A stretch of 28,860 bases of DNA from an uncultured Clostridia bacterium (lineage in GTDB: Bacteria; Bacillota; Clostridia; TANB77; CAG-508), in the NCBI GenBank assembly GCA_947630155.1, contig CANRGM010000004.1, forward strand, positions 1 through 28,860, in the 5' to 3' direction. A program made the translations under genes and the position numbers. Below, piece after piece: positions 17,160-25,083 of the stretch. Under the pieces are notes generated by a model that did no database searches, had not been told where the DNA came from, and was given only the letters and a program-made list of their open reading frames with translations. Every line of letters begins with the position of its first letter. Within the stretch, counting starts at the first letter, position 1.

Positions 17160-17236
17160 GCGCCCTTAGCTCAGTTGGTCAGAGCAACCGGCTCATAACC
17201 GGTTGGTCCTAGGTTCGAATCCTAGAGGGCGCACCA
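17160..17236 (+). tRNA. tRNA with CAT anticodon (probably Ile2, possibly elongator Met)
   Basis: A full cloverleaf with encoded CCA: acceptor GCGCCCT pairs with AGGGCGC, D arm AGCTCAGTTGGTCAGAGC, anticodon arm CCGGCTCATAACCGG, and T arm with GGTTCGAATCC. The anticodon CAT is shared by elongator tRNA-Met and tRNA-Ile2, where TilS makes lysidine. The CGGCTCATAACCG anticodon arm and C4-G69/C5-G68 pairs resemble Bacillus tRNA-Ile2, so I lean to Ile2. Confidence 0.9.
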
Positions 17237-17289
17237 TATGAATACTATTTATGGTATATCATTATAAGTAGTGTTCATTTTTTATAATT

Positions 17290-17375
17290 GGGTAGTTGGG
17301 TGAGTGGCTAAAACCATCAGACTGTAAATCTGACCTCGTATGAGTTCCCTGGTTCGAATCCAGGACTGCCCACCA
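17290..17375 (+). tRNA. tRNA-Tyr (GTA)
   Basis: A class II tRNA with long variable arm and encoded CCA. Acceptor GGGTAGT pairs with ACTGCCC (one G-T), and the anticodon arm is CAGACTGTAAATCTG with anticodon GTA. The T arm is CCTGGTTCGAATCCAGG. It shares the upstream tRNA's promoter and ends before the terminator at 17415. Confidence 0.95.
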
Positions 17376-17414
17376 ACAATGTATTTGTTCGAAATTATAG
17401 AACAGATAGATACA

Positions 17415-17443
17415 AAATCAATCAGAAATGGTTGATTTTTTTT
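17415..17443 (+). terminator. Rho-independent terminator of the tRNA transcript
   Basis: A 10-bp stem (17415-17424 with 17429-17438) capped by a GAAA tetraloop, followed by eight T residues in all. Confidence 0.88.
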
Positions 17444-17542
17444 ATGCATAAAAAGTCCTTCTAAACCCTATGTCCTATGGGAGAAAAAATACAATTCCCT
17501 ATGTTACAGTTAAGATGGTCTTGCAATTATATATCCAATGAG

Positions 17543-17566
17543 AAATTTGGGAACGTTTCCAAATTT
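17543..17566. promoter_or_regulatory. 24-bp palindrome, LacI-family-like operator
   Basis: A near-perfect dyad AAATTTGG-GAACGTTT-CCAAATTT (one G-T mismatch) with central AACGTT. It lies just upstream of the -35 box of the dtd-exoA promoter. The centre resembles LacI/GalR-family operators. No regulator gene is in the window. It could also act as a weak terminator. Confidence 0.45.
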
Positions 17567-17577
17567 TTCAAAAGTTA

Positions 17578-17606
17578 TTGCAGAAGGTTTCGTTTGATGA
17601 TAAAAT
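17578..17606 (+). promoter_or_regulatory. sigma-A promoter of dtd-exoA
   Basis: TTGCAG (17578-17583), 17-nt spacer, TAAAAT (17601-17606) with extended TG. Confidence 0.75.
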
Positions 17607-17629
17607 TTGAAATAATGGAGGAGAAGTAA

Positions 17630-18067
17630 ATGAAATTAGTAATTCAAAGAGTAAAACATGCAAGTGTCATGGTTGAAGGGAAAGTAGTGGGGGAGATTGA
17701 AAAAGGTTTTTTAATTTTAGTTGGAGTGACACACACAGATACACAGGAAAATGCTGATTATCTAGCAAAGAAACTGTGTGCATTAAGAATTTTCGAGGAT
17801 GAGAATGGAAAGATGAATTTAAGTGTTAAAGATGTTGGGGGAAGTTTGCTTATAGTATCGCAGTTTACTTTATACGCAAATTGTAATAACGGAAATAGGC
17901 CATCTTTTATAGAAGCAGCAAGACCTGAATTAGCAGAACCTTTGTATGAATATTTTTGTAGTAAATGTGAAGAACAAAATGTGAAAGTTCAAAAAGGAAT
18001 TTTCGGAGCTGATATGAAAGTAAATCTGTTAAATGATGGACCAGTTACTTTAGTTTTAGAAAAATAA
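17630..18067 (+). CDS. dtd: D-aminoacyl-tRNA deacylase
   Basis: A 145-aa proofreading enzyme that hydrolyses D-amino acids (and Gly mischarged on tRNA-Ala) from tRNA. Family signatures are intact: MKLVIQRVKHASVMVEGKVV at the start, the SQFTLYA motif with the catalytic region, and the NDGPVTLVLE motif at the C-terminus carrying the GP cross-subunit motif. Length is standard. GGAGGAG precedes the ATG. It is followed after 14 bp by exoA and probably cotranscribed from the promoter at 17578, near the palindrome at 17543. Confidence 0.96.
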   Translation: MKLVIQRVKHASVMVEGKVVGEIEKGFLILVGVTHTDTQENADYLAKKLCALRIFEDENGKMNLSVKDVGGSLLIVSQFTLYANCNNGNRPSFIEAARPELAEPLYEYFCSKCEEQNVKVQKGIFGADMKVNLLNDGPVTLVLEK

Positions 18068-18081
18068 TAAGGAAAGGAATT

Positions 18082-18843
18082 ATGTTAATTATGAAAATTA
18101 TATCATGGAATGTAGCAGGATTTAGAGCTTGTTTAAAAAAAGGATTTGATGAATTTTTTAAAGAAATAGATGCAGATGTTTTTTGTATTCAAGAATCAAA
18201 AGTTATGGAGGATCAATTTGATTATCATCCAGAAGGATATTATAGGTACTTAAACCCAGCAGAAAAAAAGGGATATTCGGGAACATTGGTATATACAAAA
18301 ATAAAACCCTTGAATGTAACATATGGAATGGGGATTGATGAACATGACCATGAAGGTAGAGTTATAACAATGGAATTTGAAAAATATTATGTTATAACTG
18401 TATATGTTCCAAATGTAAAAAGAGATTTATCTAGACTGGAATATAGAATGAAATGGGAAGATGACTTTAGAGCATATTTAAAAAATCTAGAAAAGTCAAA
18501 GCCTGTCGTAGTTTGTGGAGATTTAAATGTTGCCCATGAAGAAATTGATTTGAAAAATGCAAAGGCTAATATTGGAAATGCAGGTTTTACATATGAGGAA
18601 AGAGGCAAGTTTACAGAATTACTTGAAAGTGGATTTATTGATACTTTTAGATATTTCCATCCTGATGAAGAAAAGTATTCATGGTGGAGTTATATGGGAC
18701 AAGCCAGAAGTAAGAATATTGGTTGGAGGATTGATTATTTTGTGGTGTCTGATGAACTGGTAGATAAGATATCTGAAGCAAATATTTATGATGAGGTTTT
18801 GGGAAGTGATCATTGTCCTGTGGGATTAGTGATTGAAAATTAA
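18082..18843 (+). CDS. exoA: exodeoxyribonuclease III / AP endonuclease
   Basis: A 253-aa Mg-dependent endonuclease/exonuclease/phosphatase-fold enzyme of base-excision repair. Catalytic motifs: SWNVAGFRA, the metal ligand Glu in IQESK, YVPN, GDLNVAHEEIDL, the WRIDYFVVS block and terminal GSDHCPVGL with the Asp-His pair. Length is normal. GGAAAGGA is 3-4 bases before the ATG at 18082; the ATG at 18091 gives more usual spacing and would yield MKIISWN, the more typical family start, so the first three residues are uncertain. Second gene of the dtd transcript. Confidence 0.95.
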   Translation: MLIMKIISWNVAGFRACLKKGFDEFFKEIDADVFCIQESKVMEDQFDYHPEGYYRYLNPAEKKGYSGTLVYTKIKPLNVTYGMGIDEHDHEGRVITMEFEKYYVITVYVPNVKRDLSRLEYRMKWEDDFRAYLKNLEKSKPVVVCGDLNVAHEEIDLKNAKANIGNAGFTYEERGKFTELLESGFIDTFRYFHPDEEKYSWWSYMGQARSKNIGWRIDYFVVSDELVDKISEANIYDEVLGSDHCPVGLVIEN

Positions 18844-18844
18844 T

Positions 18845-18873
18845 TTGCCATTTTTATAAATTTGCAATATAAT
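18845..18873 (+). promoter_or_regulatory. sigma-A promoter of the mgtA-type ATPase gene
   Basis: TTGCCA (18845-18850), 17-nt spacer, TATAAT (18868-18873). The -35 box begins two bases after the exoA stop. Confidence 0.75.
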
Positions 18874-18946
18874 TTGATAAAACATACTAAATTTGTAAAT
18901 AATAAATAATATGTTTCAAAGTAAAAATTTTGAGAAGGTGTTATTA

Positions 18947-21599
18947 GTGAAAGAAATATCAAAAGAAAATAAGGAAGGTAAAAGTGAAAAAAATGATAAG
19001 GTTGATATAAAAAAATTGTATGGAAAACAATGTATATCAACCATAGATGAATTCATTTCAGATATGAAAACTGATGTAAATACAGGTTTAACTTCAGCGC
19101 AAGCAGAAGAAAATATAGCAAAATATGGAAAAAATGAATTAAATAATTCTAAACCAAAAAAGTGGTATAAATACTTCTTTTCAAGCCTTATGACTCCATT
19201 TAATTTAATATTAATTGGGATAATTTTTGTTCTAGTATATACAGATATATATCTAACAAACCCACCAACTTATGCTAATATAATAGTTATTTGTGTTTTG
19301 ATTTTAGTAAGTACATTGTTAGAGTTTATAATAGTATATAAATCGAATAGAGATGCAGCAAACTTAAAGAAATTAATAGCTACAACTGCAACAGTAATTC
19401 GTAATGGGAAAAAAGTAAAACTTCCTATATCAGAATTAACATTTGGAGATGTTGTTATTTTATCAGCAGGAGATTTAATTCCTGGTGATTTAAGGTTGAT
19501 AGAATCAAATAACTTACATGTTAGCCAATCATCATTAACAGGAGAATCAGAGGCAATTGAAAAATTTACTCAAACCCAATTACAATCAATAGAAGAACTT
19601 GAAAGTATTACAGATTTAGATGATATTTGTTTTATGGGAACCAATGTAACTAGTGGTTCAGCAAAAGGTGTTATATTTAAAACAGCAAATAACACTTATT
19701 TTGGGAAAATTTCCAATGCCATAAATAATCGGAAAGCCAAAAACTACTTTTCAAAGGGGAACAGAGAATCTTAGTAAATTACTAATAAAGTTTATGTTAG
19801 TTATGATACCAATAACTTTTTTACTAAATGCACATAAACATGATTTATTGGTTGCATTCACATTTTCAGTAGCTATAGCAATAGGAATTACTCCTTTATT
19901 ACTTCCAGTTATACAATCATCTAGTTTAGGTAAAGGTGCAATAAGAATGTCGAAAAAGAAGACCATTGTTAAGCGTTTAGATAGTATTCAAAGTTTTGGG
20001 GCAATGAATATTTTATGTACAGATAAAACTGGAACTTTAACAGAAGATAATATTGTTTTAGAAAAATATTTGGATGTATATGGAAAAGATAATATTAAAG
20101 TTTTAGACTATGTGTATCTTAATGCATATTTTCAAACAGGTTTAAAAGGAAATATAGATGAAGCAATTTTGAAAAGGGCGGAAATAGAAGGAGTTTCAGG
20201 ACTTGAAAAAGAATATACAAAAATAAATGAAATTCCATTTGATTTTGTAAGAAGATGTCTTTCTGTGATTATTTCTAATAATCAAGGATTACAAATAATA
20301 ACCAAAGGTGCTATAGAAGAAATCTTAGAGATGAGTACTACTGCAGAAGATAATGGAAAAATTATTCCAATTACAAATCAATTAAAAAACAATATAATAA
20401 ATATTTCAAAAAAGCTAAATCAAGATGGAATGAGAGTTATAGGTGTATGTAGTAAAATGCTTGATACAGCAACAGCAGATTTTTCAGTAAATGATGAAAC
20501 AAATATGACTTTTTTAGGATTTATAGGATTTTTAGATCCACCAAAAGAGTCTGCAAAAGAGTCTATAAAAAGATTAAATAATGCTGGAATTAGAGTAATA
20601 GTTTTAACAGGTGATAATGAATATGTAACAAAGGCAATATGTGAAAAGGTTGATATAAATACAAAAAGAATAGTATTGGGAAGCAGTTTGGATACTATGG
20701 AAGATTCTGCCGTAAAAAGACTTCTAAGAGACACAAATGTTTTTGCAAAATTATCACCAATTCAGAAAGCAAGGATTATCAGGCTTTTGAAAGAAAGTGG
20801 AAATATTGTAGGTTATATGGGGGATGGAATAAATGATGCACCTTCACTTACTAATGCAGAAGTTGGAATTTCTGTTGATACAGCAGTTGATATAGCAAAA
20901 GAAACTGCAGATATTATTCTACTAGAAAAAGATTTAAATGTCTTAACAGATGGTGTTGTTGAAGGAAGAAAAACTTTTGGAAATTTAATGAAATATATTA
21001 AAATGGCTGTTAGTTTCAATTTTGGAGAAGTGCTTTCTGTTGTTATTGCAAGTGTGTTTTTACCATTTTTCCCAATTACACCAATACAATTACTAGTGCA
21101 AAGTTTATTATATGATTGTGGACAATTATCTGTTCCATTAGATAATGTAGATAACGAATATTTGCATAAGCCTAAGAAATGGAATATTGATAGTATAAAA
21201 AGATTTATGCTTTATATGGGACCAACTAGTTCAGTGTTTGATTTAATAGTGTTTTCAATATTATGGTTTGGATTTAAATTACGTACACCTGATGCAGCTT
21301 TATTCCAAACAATTTGGTTTTCATATGGAGTTGTGTCAAACTTGATTGGTTTGCATATAATTAGAACTGCCAAGATACCTATTATCCAAAGTCATGCTTC
21401 TAAATATGTGTATGCAACTTCTATTATATTGAGTATTATAGCAATTGTAATTCCATACACATTTATTGGTGCATTTTTGGGATTAGTAGCTATGCCACTT
21501 AAATATATTGCAGTTATTGTAGGAATTCCTATTTTGTATTGCTTTGTGGCTTCTGTGGTGAAGAAGTTGTATATTAGAAGATTTGGAGATTGGATTTAA
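18947..21599 (+). CDS. mgtA: MgtA-type P-type ATPase (Mg2+ import), interrupted by one +1 frameshift
   Basis: A P3B-type cation pump of about 883 aa once the frame is restored. Motifs: actuator LTGES, phosphorylation DKTGTLTED, the hinge GDGINDAPSL, and the MgtA-like C-terminal membrane block (FMLYMGPTSSVFDLIVF). The chosen start is GTG 18947, eight bases after AGAAGG; an ATG at 18911 has no ribosome binding site. An extra C at 19730 breaks the frame. Removing it changes N-N-R-K-A-K to NNGKPKTTFQRGTENLSKLL, matching the family GKxxxTxFxxG segment between actuator and TM3. As written the gene gives a 5' fragment ending at 19774 and a 3' frame from 19794. Mg2+ as substrate is inferred by family. 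Confidence 0.9.
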
Positions 21600-21604
21600 T
21601 TCAA

Positions 21605-21645
21605 TAGACAAGAGAACTACAATGACATTGCGGTTCTCTTGTCTA
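21605..21645 (+). terminator. Rho-independent terminator of the mgtA-type gene
   Basis: A perfect 13-bp outer stem (21605-21617 with 21633-21645) continues into an inner CAATG/CATTG stem. It is followed by CATTTTAT, a weak T-tract. Confidence 0.75.
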
Positions 21646-21697
21646 CATTTTATATGAGAATAAGTATGAAATCTTACAAAATGATTGTAGTAAAAAA

Positions 21698-21726
21698 TTG
21701 ATTAATTAACAAGAAGGTGCTATAAT
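21698..21726 (+). promoter_or_regulatory. sigma-A promoter of the ankyrin-protein gene
   Basis: TTGATT (21698-21703), 17-nt spacer, TATAAT (21721-21726) with extended TG. Confidence 0.75.
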
Positions 21727-21762
21727 TAGCAATAACCCAATATTGTATAAGGAGGGATTGAA

Positions 21763-22455
21763 ATGGGTATAGACGAAATATTAAAAGAACTTAAACAATT
21801 AGAAATATCAAAAGATGAATTTTATGTTGAAGGAAATGCAGCACTTGTTATAAGGGGAATTATACCTAATACGGATAATATAAAAGTTTGTATGTCAAGT
21901 GATGCAATAAAAACTTTAGAAAATACACATAAGCTAACTATTAAAGATTCAAAACATTATATATTTAATAAACTGGCTATTAGGGAGTGCAAAAAATCTT
22001 GCTTTGATATGGAAGAATATGAACCATATAATATAGAAAGTATCAGTAAAAGATTGTATATTTTGCTGGAATCAAATAATGAAGTAGAATTAATAAAAAA
22101 GATAAAGGAATATGTAGGACCATCTTTTCTATATGTTAAGAATGAAGAAGAATATGAAAAAGAAAAGAAAAATGGGGCTAATTTAGAAGAAACAGATAAT
22201 AGGGGAGAAACACCACTATTTAGAGCTGTTAGGAATGATAATATAGCATTAGTTAGCAGAATGCTTGATGATGGAGCTAACATCAATGCATTGAATAGTA
22301 AGGGGTGTAATCTAGGCTTTTTCTGCAATAGTTTAAATATGATGAAATTATTGATAGAAAATGGTTTAAAATATAATACTGAGAATCACAAAGGAAAGAC
22401 AATATTAGAGTATGTTGTGGACAATGAAATTAAAGATTATTTACATAATTTGTAA
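21763..22455 (+). CDS. ankyrin-repeat protein with a nucleotidyltransferase-like N-terminus
   Basis: A 230-aa soluble protein in two parts. Residues about 1-120 resemble the small nucleotidyltransferase-fold proteins (EFYVEGNAALVIRGIIPNTDNIKVCMSSDA compares with the family pattern GG.AL.LRG....T.DIDL.). The usual DxD metal motif is replaced by N-I-K-V, so catalysis is doubtful. Residues about 134-230 are ankyrin repeats (GANLEETDNRGETPLFRAVR, then DGANINALNSKGCNLGFF and HKGKTILEYVVDNEIKDYL), suggesting protein binding. GGAGGG lies before the ATG. It has its own promoter. The ankyrin call is firm; the N-terminal relation is a pattern judgement. Confidence 0.78.
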   Translation: MGIDEILKELKQLEISKDEFYVEGNAALVIRGIIPNTDNIKVCMSSDAIKTLENTHKLTIKDSKHYIFNKLAIRECKKSCFDMEEYEPYNIESISKRLYILLESNNEVELIKKIKEYVGPSFLYVKNEEEYEKEKKNGANLEETDNRGETPLFRAVRNDNIALVSRMLDDGANINALNSKGCNLGFFCNSLNMMKLLIENGLKYNTENHKGKTILEYVVDNEIKDYLHNL

Positions 22456-22471
22456 AAAATACCACAAAGTG

Positions 22472-22500
22472 TTGACATAATGCAAAAGATGTGCTAAAAT
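22472..22500 (+). promoter_or_regulatory. sigma-A promoter of the Cys-rich miniprotein gene
   Basis: TTGACA (22472-22477), 17-nt spacer, TAAAAT (22495-22500) with extended TG. Confidence 0.82.
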
Positions 22501-22563
22501 AGTTTACGTAACATAAAGTTACAGAGAGTTTCCAAAATCTATTATCAAGAAAGGATGGTTCTC

Positions 22564-22731
22564 ATGGCAGGCTCATGCATACGGTGCGAATACTTCGATG
22601 GAAGTGACTGGTGTAACTACTGGGACAGAATGACTCAGCCGAGTCGCTCTTGCGGGGAATTCTCCCCAGAAGCACCCGTACCCCCAGAAGAATGTCCAAC
22701 AGATGATAACAGTGACCAGGCTGATGTCTAA
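22564..22731 (+). CDS. Cys-rich 55-aa miniprotein, probable zinc-binding
   Basis: A small frame starting MAGSCIRCEYFDGSDWCNYW with cysteines spaced CxxC-x8-C-x12-C and a fifth Cys near the Pro/Asp-rich tail (EECPTDD). The pattern CxxCxYFDGxxWCxYW...SCGEF looks like a compact zinc-knuckle family of unknown role. Support as a gene: own consensus promoter, ribosome binding site AAAGGA, and a strong terminator 23 bases after the stop. Base composition is near 50% GC, unlike the flanks, and it uses the CGG codon (CIRC). The long minus-strand frames across it are shadows. Confidence 0.72.
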   Translation: MAGSCIRCEYFDGSDWCNYWDRMTQPSRSCGEFSPEAPVPPEECPTDDNSDQADV

Positions 22732-22753
22732 GGTGATTTGTTGTCGAAACTCT

Positions 22754-22787
22754 AAGAGCCGAGTTCGCATTGAACTCGGCTCTTTCT
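22754..22787 (+). terminator. Rho-independent terminator
   Basis: A perfect GC-rich 13-bp stem (22754-22766 with 22772-22784) with a 5-nt loop, ending in TTTCT. It closes the miniprotein unit; the next gene starts 20 bases later, so that gene must rely on read-through or an unseen promoter. Confidence 0.9.
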
Positions 22788-22806
22788 AAAAATATAGGAG
22801 AAATAT

Positions 22807-23847
22807 ATGGAGAATATAAGAGTATTAATAAAATTAAGTTATAAAAATTCAAATGTTCCTGTAATAGAAGATTTGAATATAGATAATGATGCTAATTTTA
22901 ATAAAATCGAAACCACAGTAAATGAAGTTATAAAAAATGGATTTATGTTTATGTGTATAAAAATGAAGAAAGATGTTAAAAAATTTATTTGGATTATAGA
23001 TTATTTGAAAAGTAAAATACAAAAAATAGAAATAGATCTAAGTCAATCTAGTGATTTTGATAAACAAATGTTAGTTAGTACAAACAATCTGTGTTATAAA
23101 ATAAATTCAAATACACAATTAAGATTTTTATTGGAAAATATGGATTATCCATATGAAATTTCTTTACCAGAAGATATATTTATTTCAAATTATGATGAGC
23201 TAATAAAAAACAAAAATATAAGAAACGTTAGTATATATAACTCAAATTTATTTTTAAATCAAGATTTACTGGATAGATGTGGTGAAATGATAAGAGATAT
23301 TGAAATAAATGATTTAAGCTATAGCGTTAGTGAATATATAAAGGTGAAAGATGTTGTGGAAAAAATTATTACACGAATATCATCTAAAAATGAGTTTGAA
23401 AAATTCATGATTATATATAATTACTTAGTTAATTTTATTGACTATGAAAAAAATAGTTCAAATAGAGATAGTTTAAAAGGAGCATTATGTGATAAAAAAT
23501 GTGTATGTGCTGGTTATGTTGAAGCATTGTCTTTGTTATTAAGTAAGGCAGGGATGGAATGTAACGAAGTATATGGAAATACTAAATTAGCAGATGGTAA
23601 AGGGTTTCCAGAACATGTTTGGAGTCAGGTAAAAATTAATGGTAAGTGGTATAATTGTGACGTTACATGGGATTCAATGCAAAGAGATAAGAGAGATGAT
23701 TATGAGTTTTGTTTGTTATCGGATAGTGAATTTAGAAGGCATTATCCGTTAAAGAAAAATCAAATTGTTTATAATTGTGAAGAAACATTTGACAGAAAAA
23801 TTGTAAAAAGAGCTTTAAAGGACGAAATTCAAGAAACAGAAAGATAA
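22807..23847 (+). CDS. transglutaminase-like (papain-fold) domain protein
   Basis: A 346-aa protein. The N-terminal 180 residues are unrecognised and have no signal peptide. The C-terminal half is a transglutaminase-like domain (DVVEKIITRISSKNEFEKFM, IIYNYLVNFIDYE). Its catalytic triad is Cys234 in CAGY, His270 in PEHVW and Asp285 in NCDVTWD. These domains act as cysteine proteases or amidases or crosslinkers. A GGAG site sits 8 bases before the ATG. No clear promoter lies between the upstream terminator and the start. It is just upstream of the radical SAM/arginase cluster, where a peptide-cleaving role is conceivable but not shown. Confidence 0.85.
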   Translation: MENIRVLIKLSYKNSNVPVIEDLNIDNDANFNKIETTVNEVIKNGFMFMCIKMKKDVKKFIWIIDYLKSKIQKIEIDLSQSSDFDKQMLVSTNNLCYKINSNTQLRFLLENMDYPYEISLPEDIFISNYDELIKNKNIRNVSIYNSNLFLNQDLLDRCGEMIRDIEINDLSYSVSEYIKVKDVVEKIITRISSKNEFEKFMIIYNYLVNFIDYEKNSSNRDSLKGALCDKKCVCAGYVEALSLLLSKAGMECNEVYGNTKLADGKGFPEHVWSQVKINGKWYNCDVTWDSMQRDKRDDYEFCLLSDSEFRRHYPLKKNQIVYNCEETFDRKIVKRALKDEIQETER

Positions 23848-23883
23848 TAAATATACTTAAAACATAAAAATTATGTAAAACAC

Positions 23884-23912
23884 TTGAAATTTACATAAAA
23901 TAGTGATATAAT
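23884..23912 (+). promoter_or_regulatory. sigma-A promoter of the radical SAM-arginase operon
   Basis: TTGAAA (23884-23889), 17-nt spacer, TATAAT (23907-23912) with extended TG. The spacer matches that at 27173-27189 at 15 of 17 bases. Confidence 0.82.
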
Positions 23913-23982
23913 ATACCATATTCTGGCAAGACCAGTGTACAGCAATGCCCTAAAATAATAACTATTTAAAGGAGGACTTTCT
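23913..23982 (+). promoter_or_regulatory. structured leader, copy A
   Basis: After ATACCATA, a short hairpin (CTGGCAAGACCAG, 23923-23935) is followed by GTACAGCAATGCCCTAAAATAAT and an AAAGGAGG ribosome binding site. The same layout, with a different hairpin sequence, precedes the peptide gene at 25891. Confidence 0.6.
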
Positions 23983-25083
23983 ATGGCAAGACCAATCAGG
24001 GTGGCGGCTATTATCAAAGTTACGGAGAATTGCAATTATAATTGTGATTTTTGCTTCTATGCAAAAAAGCATTATGACTGGAAAAAGACCATGACTATTG
24101 ATATGTGCAAAGATATAATCCGGAAAACTTCGGATTATAATTATGCCAACGGCGTAAAAAAATCCAATATTATTTTCCATGGAGGAGAGCCCCTTATTAG
24201 AGGAGTCGATTTCTTTCAGGAAATGATGGATTTTGAGCAGGAAATCATGACAGAGTATCCAGACCGAACATTCGACAATACTATCCAGACAAACGCTTCG
24301 CTTGTTGACTCAAATTGGATTGCTTTCTTCAAAAAGTATAATTTTAATGTAGGAATTAGCCTTGATGGAGATGGCGAACTTAACTACCACTATGCAACTG
24401 AAAATGATGAAAATAATATTGAACATATTATTTCGGTTTATCATTCTATGGATGATGCAGGTATCAATGTAGGAATTTTGAGTGTAATAACAGAGAAGCA
24501 CAGTAAGGACACAGAAAGGTTTTATGATTTTATCGTTAATAACGGAATTAAGAAGATAGCTATTCTTCCGTGCATTAATGATATAAGCAACTATACCATA
24601 AAGGTACAGGCATTGTCTAACTTTATGACAGAGCTTTTTGATTTGTATTTCTACGGAACTTACCGCGTAACAATCAGAGAATTTACAAATGTCATTGAGA
24701 GAGCTTTAGGCTATACTCAGGTTAGATCATGTGCCAATTGTGGAAGAATGTCTTGCGGTACTTTCTTAACATATGACAGTCAGGGAAACATCTTTTTCTG
24801 TGACAAAGCATATGATAAAGAAAGAATTATTGCGAACATTAGCCAAGTAAACATTGAAGATATTTTTGACAACCCTAAATATTGTAAAGAACGTAGTCAG
24901 TGTATGAACTTTTATAACACTACTTGCTTGAATTGTCCAATTAAGAATCTGTGCAATGGAAGTTGTTACAGAAACGACGTGATTATAGCAAGTGGAGAAA
25001 TCACAAACAGATTTTGCGATGTATACAAGATTGTGTATCCTTATATTGAGGAAGCGGTAAAAAAGCTTAAGGAGAATAGCTGA
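23983..25083 (+). CDS. radical SAM/SPASM peptide-modifying enzyme
   Basis: A 366-aa radical SAM enzyme. The cluster motif is CX3CX2C (CNYNCDFC, residues 17-24), followed by the GGEP SAM-binding motif (FHGGEPLIRG). A SPASM-type C-terminal domain has about nine further Cys (CANCGRMSC ... CMNFYNTTCLNCPIKNLCNGSC), enough for auxiliary FeS clusters. This architecture is typical of RiPP maturases and anaerobic sulfatase maturases. The stop overlaps the start of the arginase-fold gene (ATGA), so the two are translationally coupled. A strong AAAGGAGG precedes the ATG. Composition is GC-richer than the flanks and it uses CGG once (24121-24123), in IIRKT. Context points to a RiPP enzyme; the modification is unknown. 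Confidence 0.9.
   Translation: MARPIRVAAIIKVTENCNYNCDFCFYAKKHYDWKKTMTIDMCKDIIRKTSDYNYANGVKKSNIIFHGGEPLIRGVDFFQEMMDFEQEIMTEYPDRTFDNTIQTNASLVDSNWIAFFKKYNFNVGISLDGDGELNYHYATENDENNIEHIISVYHSMDDAGINVGILSVITEKHSKDTERFYDFIVNNGIKKIAILPCINDISNYTIKVQALSNFMTELFDLYFYGTYRVTIREFTNVIERALGYTQVRSCANCGRMSCGTFLTYDSQGNIFFCDKAYDKERIIANISQVNIEDIFDNPKYCKERSQCMNFYNTTCLNCPIKNLCNGSCYRNDVIIASGEITNRFCDVYKIVYPYIEEAVKKLKENS

Noticed and set aside
19774..19794. Two separate P-type ATPase genes
   Set aside because: The two frames are complementary halves of one 883-aa pump; the second has no ribosome binding site and starts in the middle of a membrane domain.
22562..22852. 96-aa and 65-aa minus-strand frames over the Cys-rich gene
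   Set aside because: They are shadows of the plus-strand gene and run through its terminator; no promoter or ribosome binding site supports them.
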